A DNA stretch of 64,000 nucleotides, from the NCBI GenBank assembly GCA_034401795.1, contig CM067366.1, positions 68,874,014 through 68,938,013 of the forward strand, in the 5' to 3' direction. Positions within the stretch are counted from its first letter, which is position 1; the number at the start of each line of letters is the position of its first letter. The stretch is from Chaetoderma sp. LZ-2023a (taxonomy: Eukaryota; Mollusca; Caudofoveata; Chaetodermatida; Chaetodermatidae). A program made the translations under genes and the position numbers. Below the pieces are notes generated by a model. The model saw only the letters and a list, made by a program, of their open reading frames with translations. It was not told where the DNA came from and ran no database searches. Below are positions 1 to 13,300 of this stretch, piece by piece.

Positions 1-1341
1 TTCAATAATAACATTACATGTTAACATTTCACACCGCTTCTCTAGGTCAGCACTATGCACATCAGATCTATCCACCGAGATTTTCTCAACACTAATACCA
101 GCTTTCTTGTATGACTGATCCAGACGACGCGAAACCTTTTTGAATGCTGCGTCCGATTCTAGATCTGACAATTCGTCCTCGTCCTCTTCCTCTTGTAAAC
201 CATTGGTATCCTTCACCGTCACTGATGTTCGTTTATGTCGGTGTTTTCCATTAATTGGTGTAGCTTTCTTATTACACATGGAGTTTCTGTTTTCTGGTAC
301 AATCACAGGCACCTCAACATTAACTGTGACATCATCGATGACATCGCTAATAACATCGGGAGGGATTTCATCTAACTGCTCAACATCGACTAAATCTGAA
401 TTGTCACACTCTCCTATAACAGGAACGATAATGCTACTTTCGCCTAGGTGTGTCTGGTTAATAGATTTTCCTCGCGATCGCGCCTTAGCTCCGCTTCTGC
501 CCAATGACAACTTTGATCGTTTTGCTTGAGTAGGTAAATGCTTGTCAGGTCTACTCACTGGCGCGTAATCTATATCAGAACTTTTAGAGCTGAGCACACT
601 TTGTGGACTACTCTCACGACTTTCTCGTGGGGTTGATGATGCGCGCAATGCCTTTCCAATTAATAACTGTGATCGATTTAAACGGGCAGCCTTTTCTACG
701 CTACTATTGTTGTTGTTGTTAGATACATTAACTGAAAGACTATCCTTGGTATCTGCAACACTTATATCATCTTCTTGTGACATTGCCAACAGATCATCAG
801 TCTTTAATTTTCCTTTACGGGAAATAGTTCTAGCGTTAACTAAATCATTAGAATGCTTATTATCTAATTTGCCACCAGTCCTCCTATGCTTATTAATATC
901 AGCATTGCTATCTTCTGATGTCATAGGACGGGAATCTTTGCCACTAACTGACAACTCTCTAGATTGTCTATCTTGATTATTCGTGAATCGTGGATCTTTA
1001 CCACCTAAAACAGCCGACATTTCTTTATAATGTAACTCTGTCCTGTCTAACTTCGACGTTGACGCCATCTTTCCTTTTCCCCCCTTACTTGAGCCTGACA
1101 ATCGCTGTCGATAGTACGGGTCATCCACCGATGGAGATGTAACACCAAGAAGCAGAGATAGATCCTTTGGTGGTGTATCTCGGGAATAAAGATTGCCGAT
1201 TCTGCTGCACTCCCGTGACGTCAGATTAATGCCCTCATCTGTTAATACAGCAACCTGACCGCGGAATACGCCCTCTTTAAGTCGGTTGTACTGACGTTTG
1301 ATCTTCTCTCGTCGACTCACCATATAGCACAAATTACGCAC
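1..1341 (-). CDS. JADE: JADE coding exon 14, C-terminal tail (partial)
   Basis: Open for all 447 codons to the window edge. It begins [16 protein letters not shown], matching VRNLTYMVTRREKIKR of JADE1. The rest is hydrophilic and low in complexity: serine/lysine-rich segments, an asparagine run (VSNNNNSS) and an acidic stretch ([14 protein letters not shown]). No known domain is visible. The stop codon and 3' UTR lie left of position 1. Confidence 0.93.
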   Translation of the reverse strand, partial: MRNLCYMVSRREKIKRQYNRLKEGVFRGQVAVLTDEGINLTSRECSRIGNLYSRDTPPKDLSLLLGVTSPSVDDPYYRQRLSGSSKGGKGKMASTSKLDRTELHYKEMSAVLGGKDPRFTNNQDRQSRELSVSGKDSRPMTSEDSNADINKHRRTGGKLDNKHSNDLVNARTISRKGKLKTDDLLAMSQEDDISVADTKDSLSVNVSNNNNNSSVEKAARLNRSQLLIGKALRASSTPRESRESSPQSVLSSKSSDIDYAPVSRPDKHLPTQAKRSKLSLGRSGAKARSRGKSINQTHLGESSIIVPVIGECDNSDLVDVEQLDEIPPDVISDVIDDVTVNVEVPVIVPENRNSMCNKKATPINGKHRHKRTSVTVKDTNGLQEEEDEDELSDLESDAAFKKVSRRLDQSYKKAGISVEKISVDRSDVHSADLEKRCEMLTCNVIIE

Positions 1342-4300
1342 CTGTGTAAAGAACAGAGAAGAGGGAATAAAGTAGAATACTTCACTAAATTGTTATCACA
1401 TTAACTTATATACTATTAACCCTTTAAAACTCATATCAGCCAAAAATGGCTTCTGCAGTGGTCTTGAGAAATGTCCATTTGGAGGACAATAAGACTTTTT
1501 TGAAAATTTACCACGGGAATGACTGGTTCGATAACCGAGCCAGTAATTCCAGTGCTAAATTTTCAAAAACAGTCTTCTTCGTCTGCAAATGGACATTTTC
1601 TATGAAGATTTAAATTTTCTGGAACAAATATGAGTGCTTAAAGGGTTAAATTGCTTGAAAAGTTGTCTTTTCGAAGCTTGTCAATTAAACACCATGTGAA
1701 CTGGTCTCAAAAAGACATGTGCTCTACCTGCCTTTTGGAGACAAGAACATGATGGTTAACACTTTCAGCGATGAATTCACCATATCTCATTTACAAGGCA
1801 ACCATACAAGAAAACTGATGAATATTTTGAAATTAATTTGACTGCAAGCCATTGCGCTGCCTTAGGCAGTAACGGCTTCCAGTCAAATTAATATCAAAAT
1901 ATTCAAAAGATTAAATTTTATATCGTAAAGAATATACTTAATAGACCAGGTTCGAAAATAAAACTATCATTTAAATAAAGATTAAAATTTAAAGATTAAA
2001 TCAGACTTTTAGAGACCATTTAACAACTGCAGAAGCCATTTTTTGGCCGGAAAACATAAATTCTCAATTGTGACCATTAACGGAACAATCTTATTCCGTT
2101 AATGGTCACAATTGAGAATTTATGTTTTCCCACAGAATGTCCAGAAGAATCGTTGAGAAAGCTTGCTACTGCATAATTAAGTTGTATGTTTTCTCAGACT
2201 CTTCTCTTGGTCTGCAAATGGACGTTTCACAAGACCAGTACAAAGGTCACTCTTTACAAACCTGATCATTAAAGTGCCACAATCAGTCAGTGTGAGTCAG
2301 TCAGTTCATCAGTCAGTGTGTCAGTCAGTTCATCAGTCAGTTCATCAGTCATAAAACCTTATTCCAGGCTGTCTCTTCAACAATTCACCTGTTTACAGTT
2401 TTAAAGAACCACTTGTCTTAAATAGCAACCTGTCTAAAATAGCCACATGTCTTAAATAGCAAGATGTCTTAAATAGCCATTTGGCTTATAGAAAACACCT
2501 GTTTTTAGCTGTGGGCTCAATAAACCTCCATGCCCCCTAGTCCGTCAATCAATCAATCAGTCAGTTCATCAGTCACAAAACCTTACTCCAGGCTGTCTCT
2601 TCAACAATTCACCTGTTTACAGTTTTAAAGAACCACCTGTCTAAAACAGCCACATGTCTTAAATAGCCACATGTCTTAAATAGCCATTTGGCTTAGAGAA
2701 AACACCTGTTTTTAGCTGTGGGCTCAGTAAACCTCCATGCCCCCTAGTCCGTCAATCAATCAATCAATCAATCAGTGTGAGTCAGTAAATTCATCAGTCA
2801 CAAAAGCTTATTCTGGGTCGTCATTTCAAGATTTCTTCGCATACAGTATTCAAACTTGGTGCATGCATGCAGTGTATGCTTAAGGTATGTAGCACAACAA
2901 AAGTAGGTCAGTGTCACCCACATTTCCCACTAAAACTAGCATCTAGAGATAGTATTGACCGCGTTTTAATATGAGAAAACAAATTCTGAATTATGACCAT
3001 TAAAGGATTAAGAGGTCACACCTGTCTTACAAGAACCACCTGACCAAAAGAGCCACCTGTTTTGTTAATCATCTGTCTTACGGAACCATCATTTTGTGAT
3101 ACCCAAGAAGACAGCAGTGCCTTAATTATACTAGTAAGCCTGAACAACATACCCTCTCTAGATCCTGTCTGAGACGAACAAACATCTTCATACGGGCCAC
3201 TAAGCTGTCCTCCTGTTGCTTCTCCAGCAACTCCTGTTCTGCATGCTTTGGTGCAAGAAGCGGCTTATCAAAATTAGTCTGCAAACAAAATCATACCTCT
3301 ACATAATATCTAACTTATAGTTTTTACAAGAACTAGGGAAGGAATACTTGAGTCGATTTCCAGAACAGTGTATCACATTAAGAGTTATTTGAAAATGTTC
3401 TCAAATGAACAATAGTCAAAATGCTATTGGATAATGGAGCAATCCACTTCTAGCTATGCCCCACCCATCTCTAGCTAAGGTTCACCCACTATTTGTGTTG
3501 GGATCATTGGATCACTACACTCTCTGAATCTCAATTTCCAGAAAATTATACAGGTAAGCTGTTGAATATTTTGAAACTACTTTGACTTGGTGCCTAAGGC
3601 GGCAACAGCACCCAGTCAAATTAGTTTTAAAAAACTGAACAGAATGTTTATTAAATAGTAGAGATACAATTCGTACAACTTGACGTACTATTAAGCATTT
3701 ATGACGGACTATATCGCGTCATTCATGAGGCAATTAATTATGAGGTCAGTCAGCCTACATATGACATAATTGATTAACATGACCTGATATGATTGACTGA
3801 GAAACTGAATTCCTTCATTGATAGATCCATTTCTACCTAAGATCATTTACATTCGCTGGGGTAAGTTTTTACACTTTGAATCCTGAATTCCCAAAAAATC
3901 CTAATTTCAAGGTAACTATACAACTTACAAGTAAGCTATTGAACATTTTGAAACTAATTTGCAAATCCATCAAACATACAATTTTATACACTTGATGGAC
4001 TTTCAATGTTCATGACGGAACTAGATATGTCTATGTATTGTGACGTCAGTCTAATTGAGTAAGGCGTCATATACAGATCGGATCTCTCTAATGAATACTG
4101 GTAGAGGATAGATTAGTAGTACAGGTACCCTTTACTGGTCAGGTCAGTCAAAAATACATTTCACAGTGGTCTTAAGCAGTCATGGTTTCTATTACTTTCA
4201 AGGACTCTAAACGCGGACTACACGTCACTGTGACGTCAGGCCAGACATTTTGAAAATTAGACACTGAGAAGCCATCTCCTGCAGCTGATAAACAATCAGA

Positions 4301-7300
4301 GCTGAATCCAGACAGAAGCGAAAAAAACCCCACATTTTCAAGTAATTTTCAATGACTTGCTTTAAGTATATAGACTTACAATACTGATTACACATTGAAC
4401 TAATCAACAGTCTCCCCTACATGAAACAAACAAGTGTTCAGCTGAAAGTCAAATCTAGCTTATGTCTGTCAGTCAAATTCTTTACAGGCTATATTGTATA
4501 CATACTTATTAACTTTCCATATTATCCCTCGGGCAGACAGCGACATTCTCGTCATTAAATGTTAACAGTAATGGCAATATCCCAGACAGATAAATGCTTA
4601 AAACCCCATTTATCTTACAAAATACTTGTTTCATCACCCTAAAATGCATTCATACTCTATAACACTTTAACCGACAAATCTATATTCATTATGATATAAA
4701 CGTTGAAATTAATTTGACTGGAAGCTGTTATGCAGCCAGTCAAATTAATCTCAAAATATTTAACAGTTTTCCTGCACAGGTGCCTCGAAAATGAGATATG
4801 AGGAATTCATCAGTGAAAGGGTTAATGATCAAACTGGCCACAACCAGCCTCTGCAATGATCTTAGGAAACATCCATTTGCTGGCCAACAAGACTCTTTAA
4901 GAAAATTTACAACTGGAATGACTGGCCCGATAGCAGAGCTCGTTATTCCAGTTTTTAAAAATAGTCTTCTCTTGGCCTGCAAATGAACATCCACTAGGCT
5001 AATATTGCGATATTCTTGACCATTTAAAGGGTTAAAGCATTCCTTAACCATTTCAATCCTGGTCAGAGAATCTTAATTTCAGATCAAACAGACACGTACA
5101 TTGCTGAATATTTCCAAATTAATGTGACTGGGAGGATCATATCATATTGTTATTGTTATTGACACCTATACAAGGACAGGTTTGATCTACGCTTCAAACC
5201 TCGAATTTGTTCAAGAAAATTCCAATTCTCTCATAGAGAATGTCCATTTGCAGACCAAGACTATTTTTGAAAATTTACCACTGGAATGACTGGCTCGATA
5301 ACCGAGCCAGTCATTACAGTGGTACATTTTCAAAACTAGCTTTTTCTTTGTCTGCAAATGGACATTTCTCAAGACCAGTGCAGAAGCCGTTTTTGGCTGA
5401 CATGAGTGTTAACGAGTGAATACATAACAAACATTACAGGTTACATTGTAATATTTTTATTTATACCTTCCTCTTCAGCTTCCAGTAGTTATATATCATA
5501 TCCACAGCACTTCTCTCAAACCCGAGAGACGATGTTATTGATTTTACATTAATCAATGTGTAGAACTCGGCCTCTAGCCGCTTCAGCCTGCAACACATCA
5601 AGTAAATTTATTTGTCTGTGACACATTAATAAGCCACCTGAGATTTAATATACATATATGTCTTTAAAAACTTTGGCTGAATTCTTTTCACTTTATTACC
5701 CAAGAAAATATTTATATACTAACACACACGTTTAACCAATGGAGGATTTCAGTTTATCCATATGATGTCATAATCAACTATGTGATGTGAAGGATGATGT
5801 CATAATCAATTATGCCATGAATGACGTGACAATTTAATTAACATGCTGTTGAATATTTTGAAACTAATTTGACTGGGCGCTGTTGCTGCCTACAGTAGAT
5901 AAATTAGTTTCAAAATATTCAATAGCTTACCTGCATAGTTTTATGGAAATTGATAGTCAGGTAGTTCAGGGATCGATCTATCGATCCCAATATGGGCGAA
6001 GTGTGGGTGGAGCTTAAAGATGGGCGAGGCATAGCTAAAACTGGGTTCCTCCATTATATTAGTTACCCAGATATAAATAAAGCAAGAAAATGTCTTAACT
6101 AAGGATCTTTATTAATCCTTTACTGACGATACCGGCCAAAACCGGCCTCCTTAGTTGTCAACAGGAATGCCCATTTGCATAACAAGAGAAGACTAATTTT
6201 TGAAAATTTACAACTGGAATGACTGGCCCGATAACCGGGCCAGTCATTCCAGTTGTAAATGTTCAAAATTAATCTTCTCTTGGTCTGCAAATAGACATTC
6301 ATAAATCAAATATTTAAAATTTCAGGAATAAATTTCGTCACTAAAGGGTTAAACACATCCAAGGTCATACACATCTAGGAGATCCTTGCTATTCTGTAGT
6401 CATTTTGTGCAACCTTGATGTCCAGCAAAATATGAAAATATTAAATCTATCATACATGATAGTCCCTAGTCATTTTGTCATATCACCGGAATGCCTGGCT
6501 CGGCATGACTATAGTCATAGTCATTTTGCGAAACCTTGACGTCAAGCAAAATATGCATTGATGTTCTGTACATTATTCAGTACATATTAAATCCCAGTAA
6601 TTTACATCAGTTTATTTTATCTAACCTACCTCTTATTTATCATGTGTGACCGCAAACGTCACATCTTTCTAACACAAATCAGCAAAAATTTGAGTAAAGT
6701 TTATGGAGGGTAGGCTTACGCGATTAAATCGAAAATCATGATTATTTTTTAAATAGTGAATTTAAATGATTAAAAATTAAATAATCAAATAGTTGTGAAT
6801 AATGTCTACTGCATTTCAAAATCTACCTCTTAATTTACTTTTTAATGTGATCAGTCACGAACATTGACATTTTTTCAGCAAATGTATGTCCATTTGTAAG
6901 CCAAGAGAAGACTATTTTTGAAAGCGTATCACTGGAATGATAGCTTGAGCATCAAGCCAGGGATTCCAGTGATACATTTTTAAAAGGCTTTCGTCATTTA
7001 TATGCCTTTGTTGCTACCATTATGATATCTATGGGTAATTTGTACCCAGGCAGATTAATTGAGTAATCACAATTATTTTTACATAATCAATCGCGATCAC
7101 TCAAAACAATAATCGCACAAGCTTAACGGATTGTTCAGCGCATAAGGAAATTGAATCTATATAGGAAGTTTTTTTTAAACAGAGGCTTCCATAGGAAGAT
7201 ACATCCAGCTGGGAATTTTCGTTCATCAAGTTGACAAATTTAGTGTGTGTATCACCATGACATACTGTGTAGTGTAAGACTGTCTATCCGATCTATTTAG

Positions 7301-10300
7301 ATTTAACCATTAACCGTCTGAACCTGGAACCCAGAATCTGAATTTCAGATAACTCAATTTATAAATAGCAAATATATAGTAGAAAATTGATTCATTCATT
7401 GCATACAGATTATTCACTCTGTGAGGAAATAGTTATAGCCCTTGGTCAGTGAAGGCTGTATCAGTTTACCTGCTTTGATATGATCTATTGTGATCTTGAT
7501 TGGTCGTGATCTTGATTGGTCAAGAATATGTATATTTTTGTGTTACTAGACTAAATGGTCATTTACAGGGCATGTGAATAGAATTTTTTTAATTTAGCAC
7601 TACAATCACTGGCTCTGATATCGGGCAGCCATTCCAATGCTATACTACATTTTCCAAAATAGTCTTCTCGTGGTCAGTAAATGGCATTTCTAAAGCCCTT
7701 TTTGGATGTTTTGACTACCAAAGGATTGAATCTATTGCATACCTATCTGCTCTGAGATTCGCCTGTTCCTCGGATGTCAGCTCTTTTCTCGGAGAATGGG
7801 GTGGTGACTTTGACGGAGACTTAGATGGTGACTTTGTTAGCGAGTCAGACTCAGAATCAGTCCTGTCTTTCTTCTTGCTGTGGCGTGGACAGTAAGCCTA
7901 TATGGATGACAATGACATTATCAATAGTGGTAAAAACACATATGACAACGTGTAGCCAGGTTCCCAAATAAATGCCCCAGGGAACCAAGCTACCGCAACG
8001 GGTACGGTGTACTGCAGTTCTGAATGCATTAACTTCCTGGTTACTGGGCTATAAAAATATGTGCATGCGTGTCAAGATATTGCCATGACTTGTAAAATAG
8101 TAACGCAATTTGGACACGTACTATGCTAATTCTTCTTAGATGCACCAAGATTTATGATCATGGCGCATATTATTTAAGATGTGCAATGCGTTACTCCTGT
8201 ATTTCGCGCAGAAATTTAAAGAAAATCTTATTTAACATGACTGCGCATATATATTCATACGCATGATTTGCCGATTACTGGAACTATACAACAAATTACA
8301 TGTGGTGCCTGGTTCCCTGTACAATATAATTTTATAGCGCTAAAAGAATTGATAGCTAATTATGCAATATCAAATCAAGCGATAAGGGTACTAAAAACTT
8401 TGGCAGGAAATGTGAGTTCCATAGGATATGTATTGTGTGGTATGTAAGATTTTCCGAACCCCCTTTAACAGGACTAGTGCTTTTATCTGCGGACTAGACT
8501 ATTTTCAAAATCACTAGTCCGACGGACTAGTGACATAAAAAGTTAAGATCAACCCCTGGACTATGCAAAATTTTTTTTTGTGGTAAATTCAGTCTCAACA
8601 GCAAGAATAATCTTCGGCACTCCAACCACGATCTGTCATCCAAGTTTCATGAAGATCACACCAGTAGAATCTGAGTCATCGTGTAGGCCATACAGATGGA
8701 GACCGACATACAAACAGACCGACAGTTCGTGACAAGATGACATTTGACATTAATGCGCGAAGCCTTAAATTTGTTGAAGAAAATGTACATTTTCTCAAGA
8801 CTATTTTTGAAAATTTCCCACTGGAATGACTGGCTCGGTGATCGAGCCAGTCATTCTAGTGGTAAATTAAAAAAAATAGTTTTCTCTTGGCCTGCAGATT
8901 TACATTTCTCAAGACCACTGTAGTAGGCGTTTTTGGCTGATATGAGTGTTAAAGGGTTAAATCAATGCATAGATTACCAAACAAAACCGTACCTTTAACT
9001 TGACCCCATCTTCTTCATCCGATTCATCCAGAACAGTTCTCATATCCAGGTTGTTGTCAAAAGCACATGTGACGTGAAATGCCGTCTTACATGTCTTCAC
9101 AGAGCATTGTATGCAAGCTCCTGTCCGCTCCTTACACAAGCAGCATATAAGTGACCAGCGACTTGCCTACACAAATACAGAAAGCCCACATTTATTAATC
9201 AATGGAGGAATCCAGTTTTAGCTATGCCCCGCCCATCTCTAGCTAAGCTCCACCTACGTTTTGTCTCGGTCGGGATCAATCAGTCCCTGCACTCTATGAA
9301 TCTCCATTTCCCTAAAACTATACAGTAGGGTTGCACGATTATTCACTTTTCATAATCGCGATCATTTAAAAAAAATAATCACGATCATACGATTAATCAT
9401 GAACTATATTAACTACGTCAATGCTGCTTAGAGGACGTTATTATGCTACTGCATATTGTAAGATTATGGGTTAGGCACATTGGTATACATACGTGGACAG
9501 AATACGCCAGTTGCTGATTGCAAACAAAGGAATGTATCAAGATTTTTCTAGACGGAAAACGGAAGTTACCGTATTTTGCGTAATTGTAGCCTATGCTCGA
9601 ATAGAAGCCCACCCCTAATTTTGACATATGAGCTCCACTGATTTCTTAGCAGTTTCAAAACGGGAAAACTCTGTAATAGAAGCCCACCCCCTAGCTCCTA
9701 TAGCAGATTGTATAGGAAAATTTGTAAGAATAGCGTGTATAATAATATCAACAATCGTGTCACAAGGTGTGTCTACTTCAGACCGATCTCTGCCCTGATA
9801 CATTTCCGGCCCCTTTAGAAGTCAATACAGCCCTCGGATTTGTAAATCTCGACCACCTATTAGATTAATACTAATAGTAGGCCACATATGTTCAAGATAT
9901 AATAAAGTTTATTCCACACTTTTGTAGTCAAAATGTGCTTAAAACAGTCTTGGCATTATTTAATAGCTTCCTTATAAATATATTTTAAGACCAAATTTAT
10001 GTACCAAACAAGTAGGGGAGAAAATGTGCATCAATTTTGTAACGCCGATCAACATTAAATGATCCAAATTGAATTATTACGAATGACAATATAGCCGGCT
10101 TCTAAAGTTGGTGAGCCAGTGGCTCTTTTGCGATGGGAGGCGGTGTGTTCTCGCGAGATATTATACGCTAACGGGAGTTTATCAAACGGGTACCCCTTAT
10201 TCAAATCAGTATATTACTCAGTTCCTATCGCGCAATGATAATGTATAGAAATTCCCGAGTTCCGAGTCCCCGATTCCAGAATATTTATATCCGAGTACTC

Positions 10301-13300
10301 GCTCTAAAATAAACTCTTCAATTGGAGGTGAATCACGTGATTTGTATTTTTTTCGAGGCGCCATTTTATATCAAATTGTGGATTAATTTTGATGTAATAA
10401 ACGAACTTTATTAAAGGATACGCAATATTTAGGCGCTCAAATCAAATAATTTCACTTCCCCGGTGATGTTTTGAGGTATACATTAAACATAGGCGTAGGC
10501 GGTGAGAATTTTTATGGGAGAAAATGCGTTCGTGGTATCAGTTTTAGAACTTTTTTGGGAAAACTGTTAGCGCATAGCTATTCAGAGAATGTGGAATGCG
10601 GGATAAGCGTGTGTGATTACAACAACAATGACAAATAGCGACCAAGTGAACAATCTTTATTCATCTAAAACTAACCATGAGTCAATACAAACAAATCAGT
10701 TATTTATTTAGTTATTTAATCATTCACACATTCGGCTGATAGCCGAATGTTTGTTTCCATGATTGGTAACACGAGCAGTTTCACAAGTGTAAAAGTGTCT
10801 TGACAAAAATTTCAACATGGCGATTATACGATTATTTCATTTTATAATCGTCCACGATCATTTTGAATTATATAATCGCGATTAATCGAATAATCGAAAA
10901 ATCGTGCAACCCTACTATACAGGTAAGCTGTTGAATAGTTTGAATTCCATCTGAAATTGTTGTAGCACCTCAAGGGTTTGCAATAGTTAGACAATTTCTG
11001 TATTAAGTCAGGCATTAGTGAGATTTCAAAAATACTCTTATCTTGGCATGCAAATGGACATTCATTAATTTCTTGACCATTAACACATTAATGCCCAAAT
11101 TAAAAAATATATAAAATATTTACTCATTGAATGTCCGTCCACTTGCACGCCAAATCGAAGACTATTTTTGAAAAATTGCCACTGTAATGACTGGTTCAGT
11201 TATCGAGCCTGTCATTCCAGGGGTAAATTAAAACAAGAGGCCCAAGGGCCTGTGACGCTCAACCGGACCATTAGCATTTGAAACATTCGAATTTAAATAT
11301 ACATGATTCTTTACATTAAACAAGATGGAAAACTAATTTCAAGCAAAATTCTGAATGGAAATTCTGGCGCCTATGATCATAGGATCATTTTATCCAAGGA
11401 GATGAAGCAATTTGACAATTTGCGGTAAATTGTTAATAAAATGTAAGATTTTTACCACCCAAAAATTTGATGAATCCAAATTCTGAATGGAAATTCTGGA
11501 GCCCATCACCACAGGATCTTTTCAGCCAAATTTTGTTGAGATCGCTCAGAATGGTAATGAGAAGAAGCAATTTGACAATTTCCGGTACATTTTTCATAAA
11601 ATCTAAGATTTTCACCCCAAAAAATTGATCAATCAAAATTCTGAAAAGACGTTCCAGAGCATACCACCATAGAATGCATCTACCCAAATTTGGTTTAAAT
11701 ATGTCGAGCAACTAAGGAGAAGTAGCATTTTGACCATTTCCGGTTGATTTTTCATAAAATCCGATTTTCACCCCAAAAATTGATCAATCAAAATTCTGAA
11801 AAAATATCAGGATGGTACCAGCTTAGGATCATTCCAGCCACATTTGGTTGAAATTGGTCAAACCATTAACAGGGTTCGTACAGGTTTGAGAAAATCAAAT
11901 TCAAGCACTATTTAAGCACTTTTCAAGGACAATATTTATCATTTTCAAGGACTATTTTCCCATTCCGAACAACAAAATTTGAAGCAAATGATCGACCTCC
12001 TTGAGTTTACCCTGAAATCTAAAAGGCAGTAATGTTGTTTTTTATTTATTCTTAAACCCTTTATAGATCAAGACAGGTTAAGAAAATTAACATCATTGCT
12101 TAATGAATGCCCATTTGCAGGCCAGAAGAGCATTAAAAAGAAATTATTACTGGAATTGCTGGTTCGTTTATCGACCCAGTCGTTCTAGTGATAACTTTTC
12201 AAAAATAGTCTTCTCTTGGCTTGAAAATGGACATTGCTAAAGACAATTGCAGAGGCCAGTTTTGGCCAGCTTGACCACTAAAGGGTTAAATCCGAGTCCC
12301 AGAACTGCATGGCCTCTGCAATTTAAAATAGTGGCCAAGGGGTTTCGTTGAGAAATGTCAAATTGCAGACAAATGGAAGATTAGTTTTGAAAATGTATCA
12401 CTGGAATGACTAACATGATAAAACCAGTGCTATAGTTTCAAAAATAGTCCTATCCTGGTTTACAAATGAACATTTTCTATGAGCAAATTGTAAATTCATT
12501 GACACCAAATTTGGACATTATATGCTTAAGTTATAATGGTCGGCATCACAATAGTTTTCATTTGATCTGGTGGCGAGCTATTGCTACAACTCGTAGATGC
12601 AACTGGAGATTTTTTAATCCGAAATAAATACAATAGGGAACCATCAGTAGCTTTTTAAAGTTTGCGATGTTTCTCGCTTTTTGAGTGGGATTTGAGACTT
12701 TCTCCCATGGCACCAATTTCGATGTCTTTCCGATATATATTGCAACGTGCTTTATGTATATCGCTCGTGGCACTAACCCATTTATATGTCCTTACCCATA
12801 CAGGGTTATAAACACATTTTCCAAACGGCATAATCATAATTCGCGCAAAAAGTTTCACATTGATGGCCACTATTTTAAAACTTTTACTACAACGTAGTGT
12901 TTACCGCGTGAATAGGTGACACGATGTTGGGAGAATTTATAACGGAAGGAAAATGGCTATCTATGGGCTATAGTGCTTCTTGCCATGAGACTGGTTCCCG
13001 ATTCATTTCCGATCAGGATAAGTACGTGCAACACTATGGCGATGTTGGGAGAATTTATAATTGCTTTGCGGAAAGTGGCACAGTGTGTCTTATTCGGTTG
13101 AAATTATACAATAATAATCAACGAGATGATCTACCGTATTTCACTTAATAGTAGCTTCTATTAGGACAAGGTGTTTAATTTCCAACCAAACATCTCTGAG
13201 AAAGGGGGTGGGCTTATATTAATGTTAAATACATGTATATATGACATATATATCAAAGTTTATGTCCGAACTCCACAAAACAAACCAAAATAGTCCTGGA

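Noticed and set aside
140-976. Plus-strand open frames of 129 and 89 codons
   Set aside because: They are antisense to the JADE last exon, whose minus-strand frame is open for the full 1,341 bp and continues the conserved protein; serine runs here are the complement of acidic codons.
7947-8320. Possible element with AGCCAGGTTCCC and CTGGTTCCCTG at its ends
   Set aside because: The two ends are in an arrangement I could not pair over more than about 10 bp, and no target duplication was found.
9418-9803. Minus-strand frames of 69 and 62 codons inside hAT element 1
   Set aside because: No transposase motif; overlapping frames; I take the element as non-coding.
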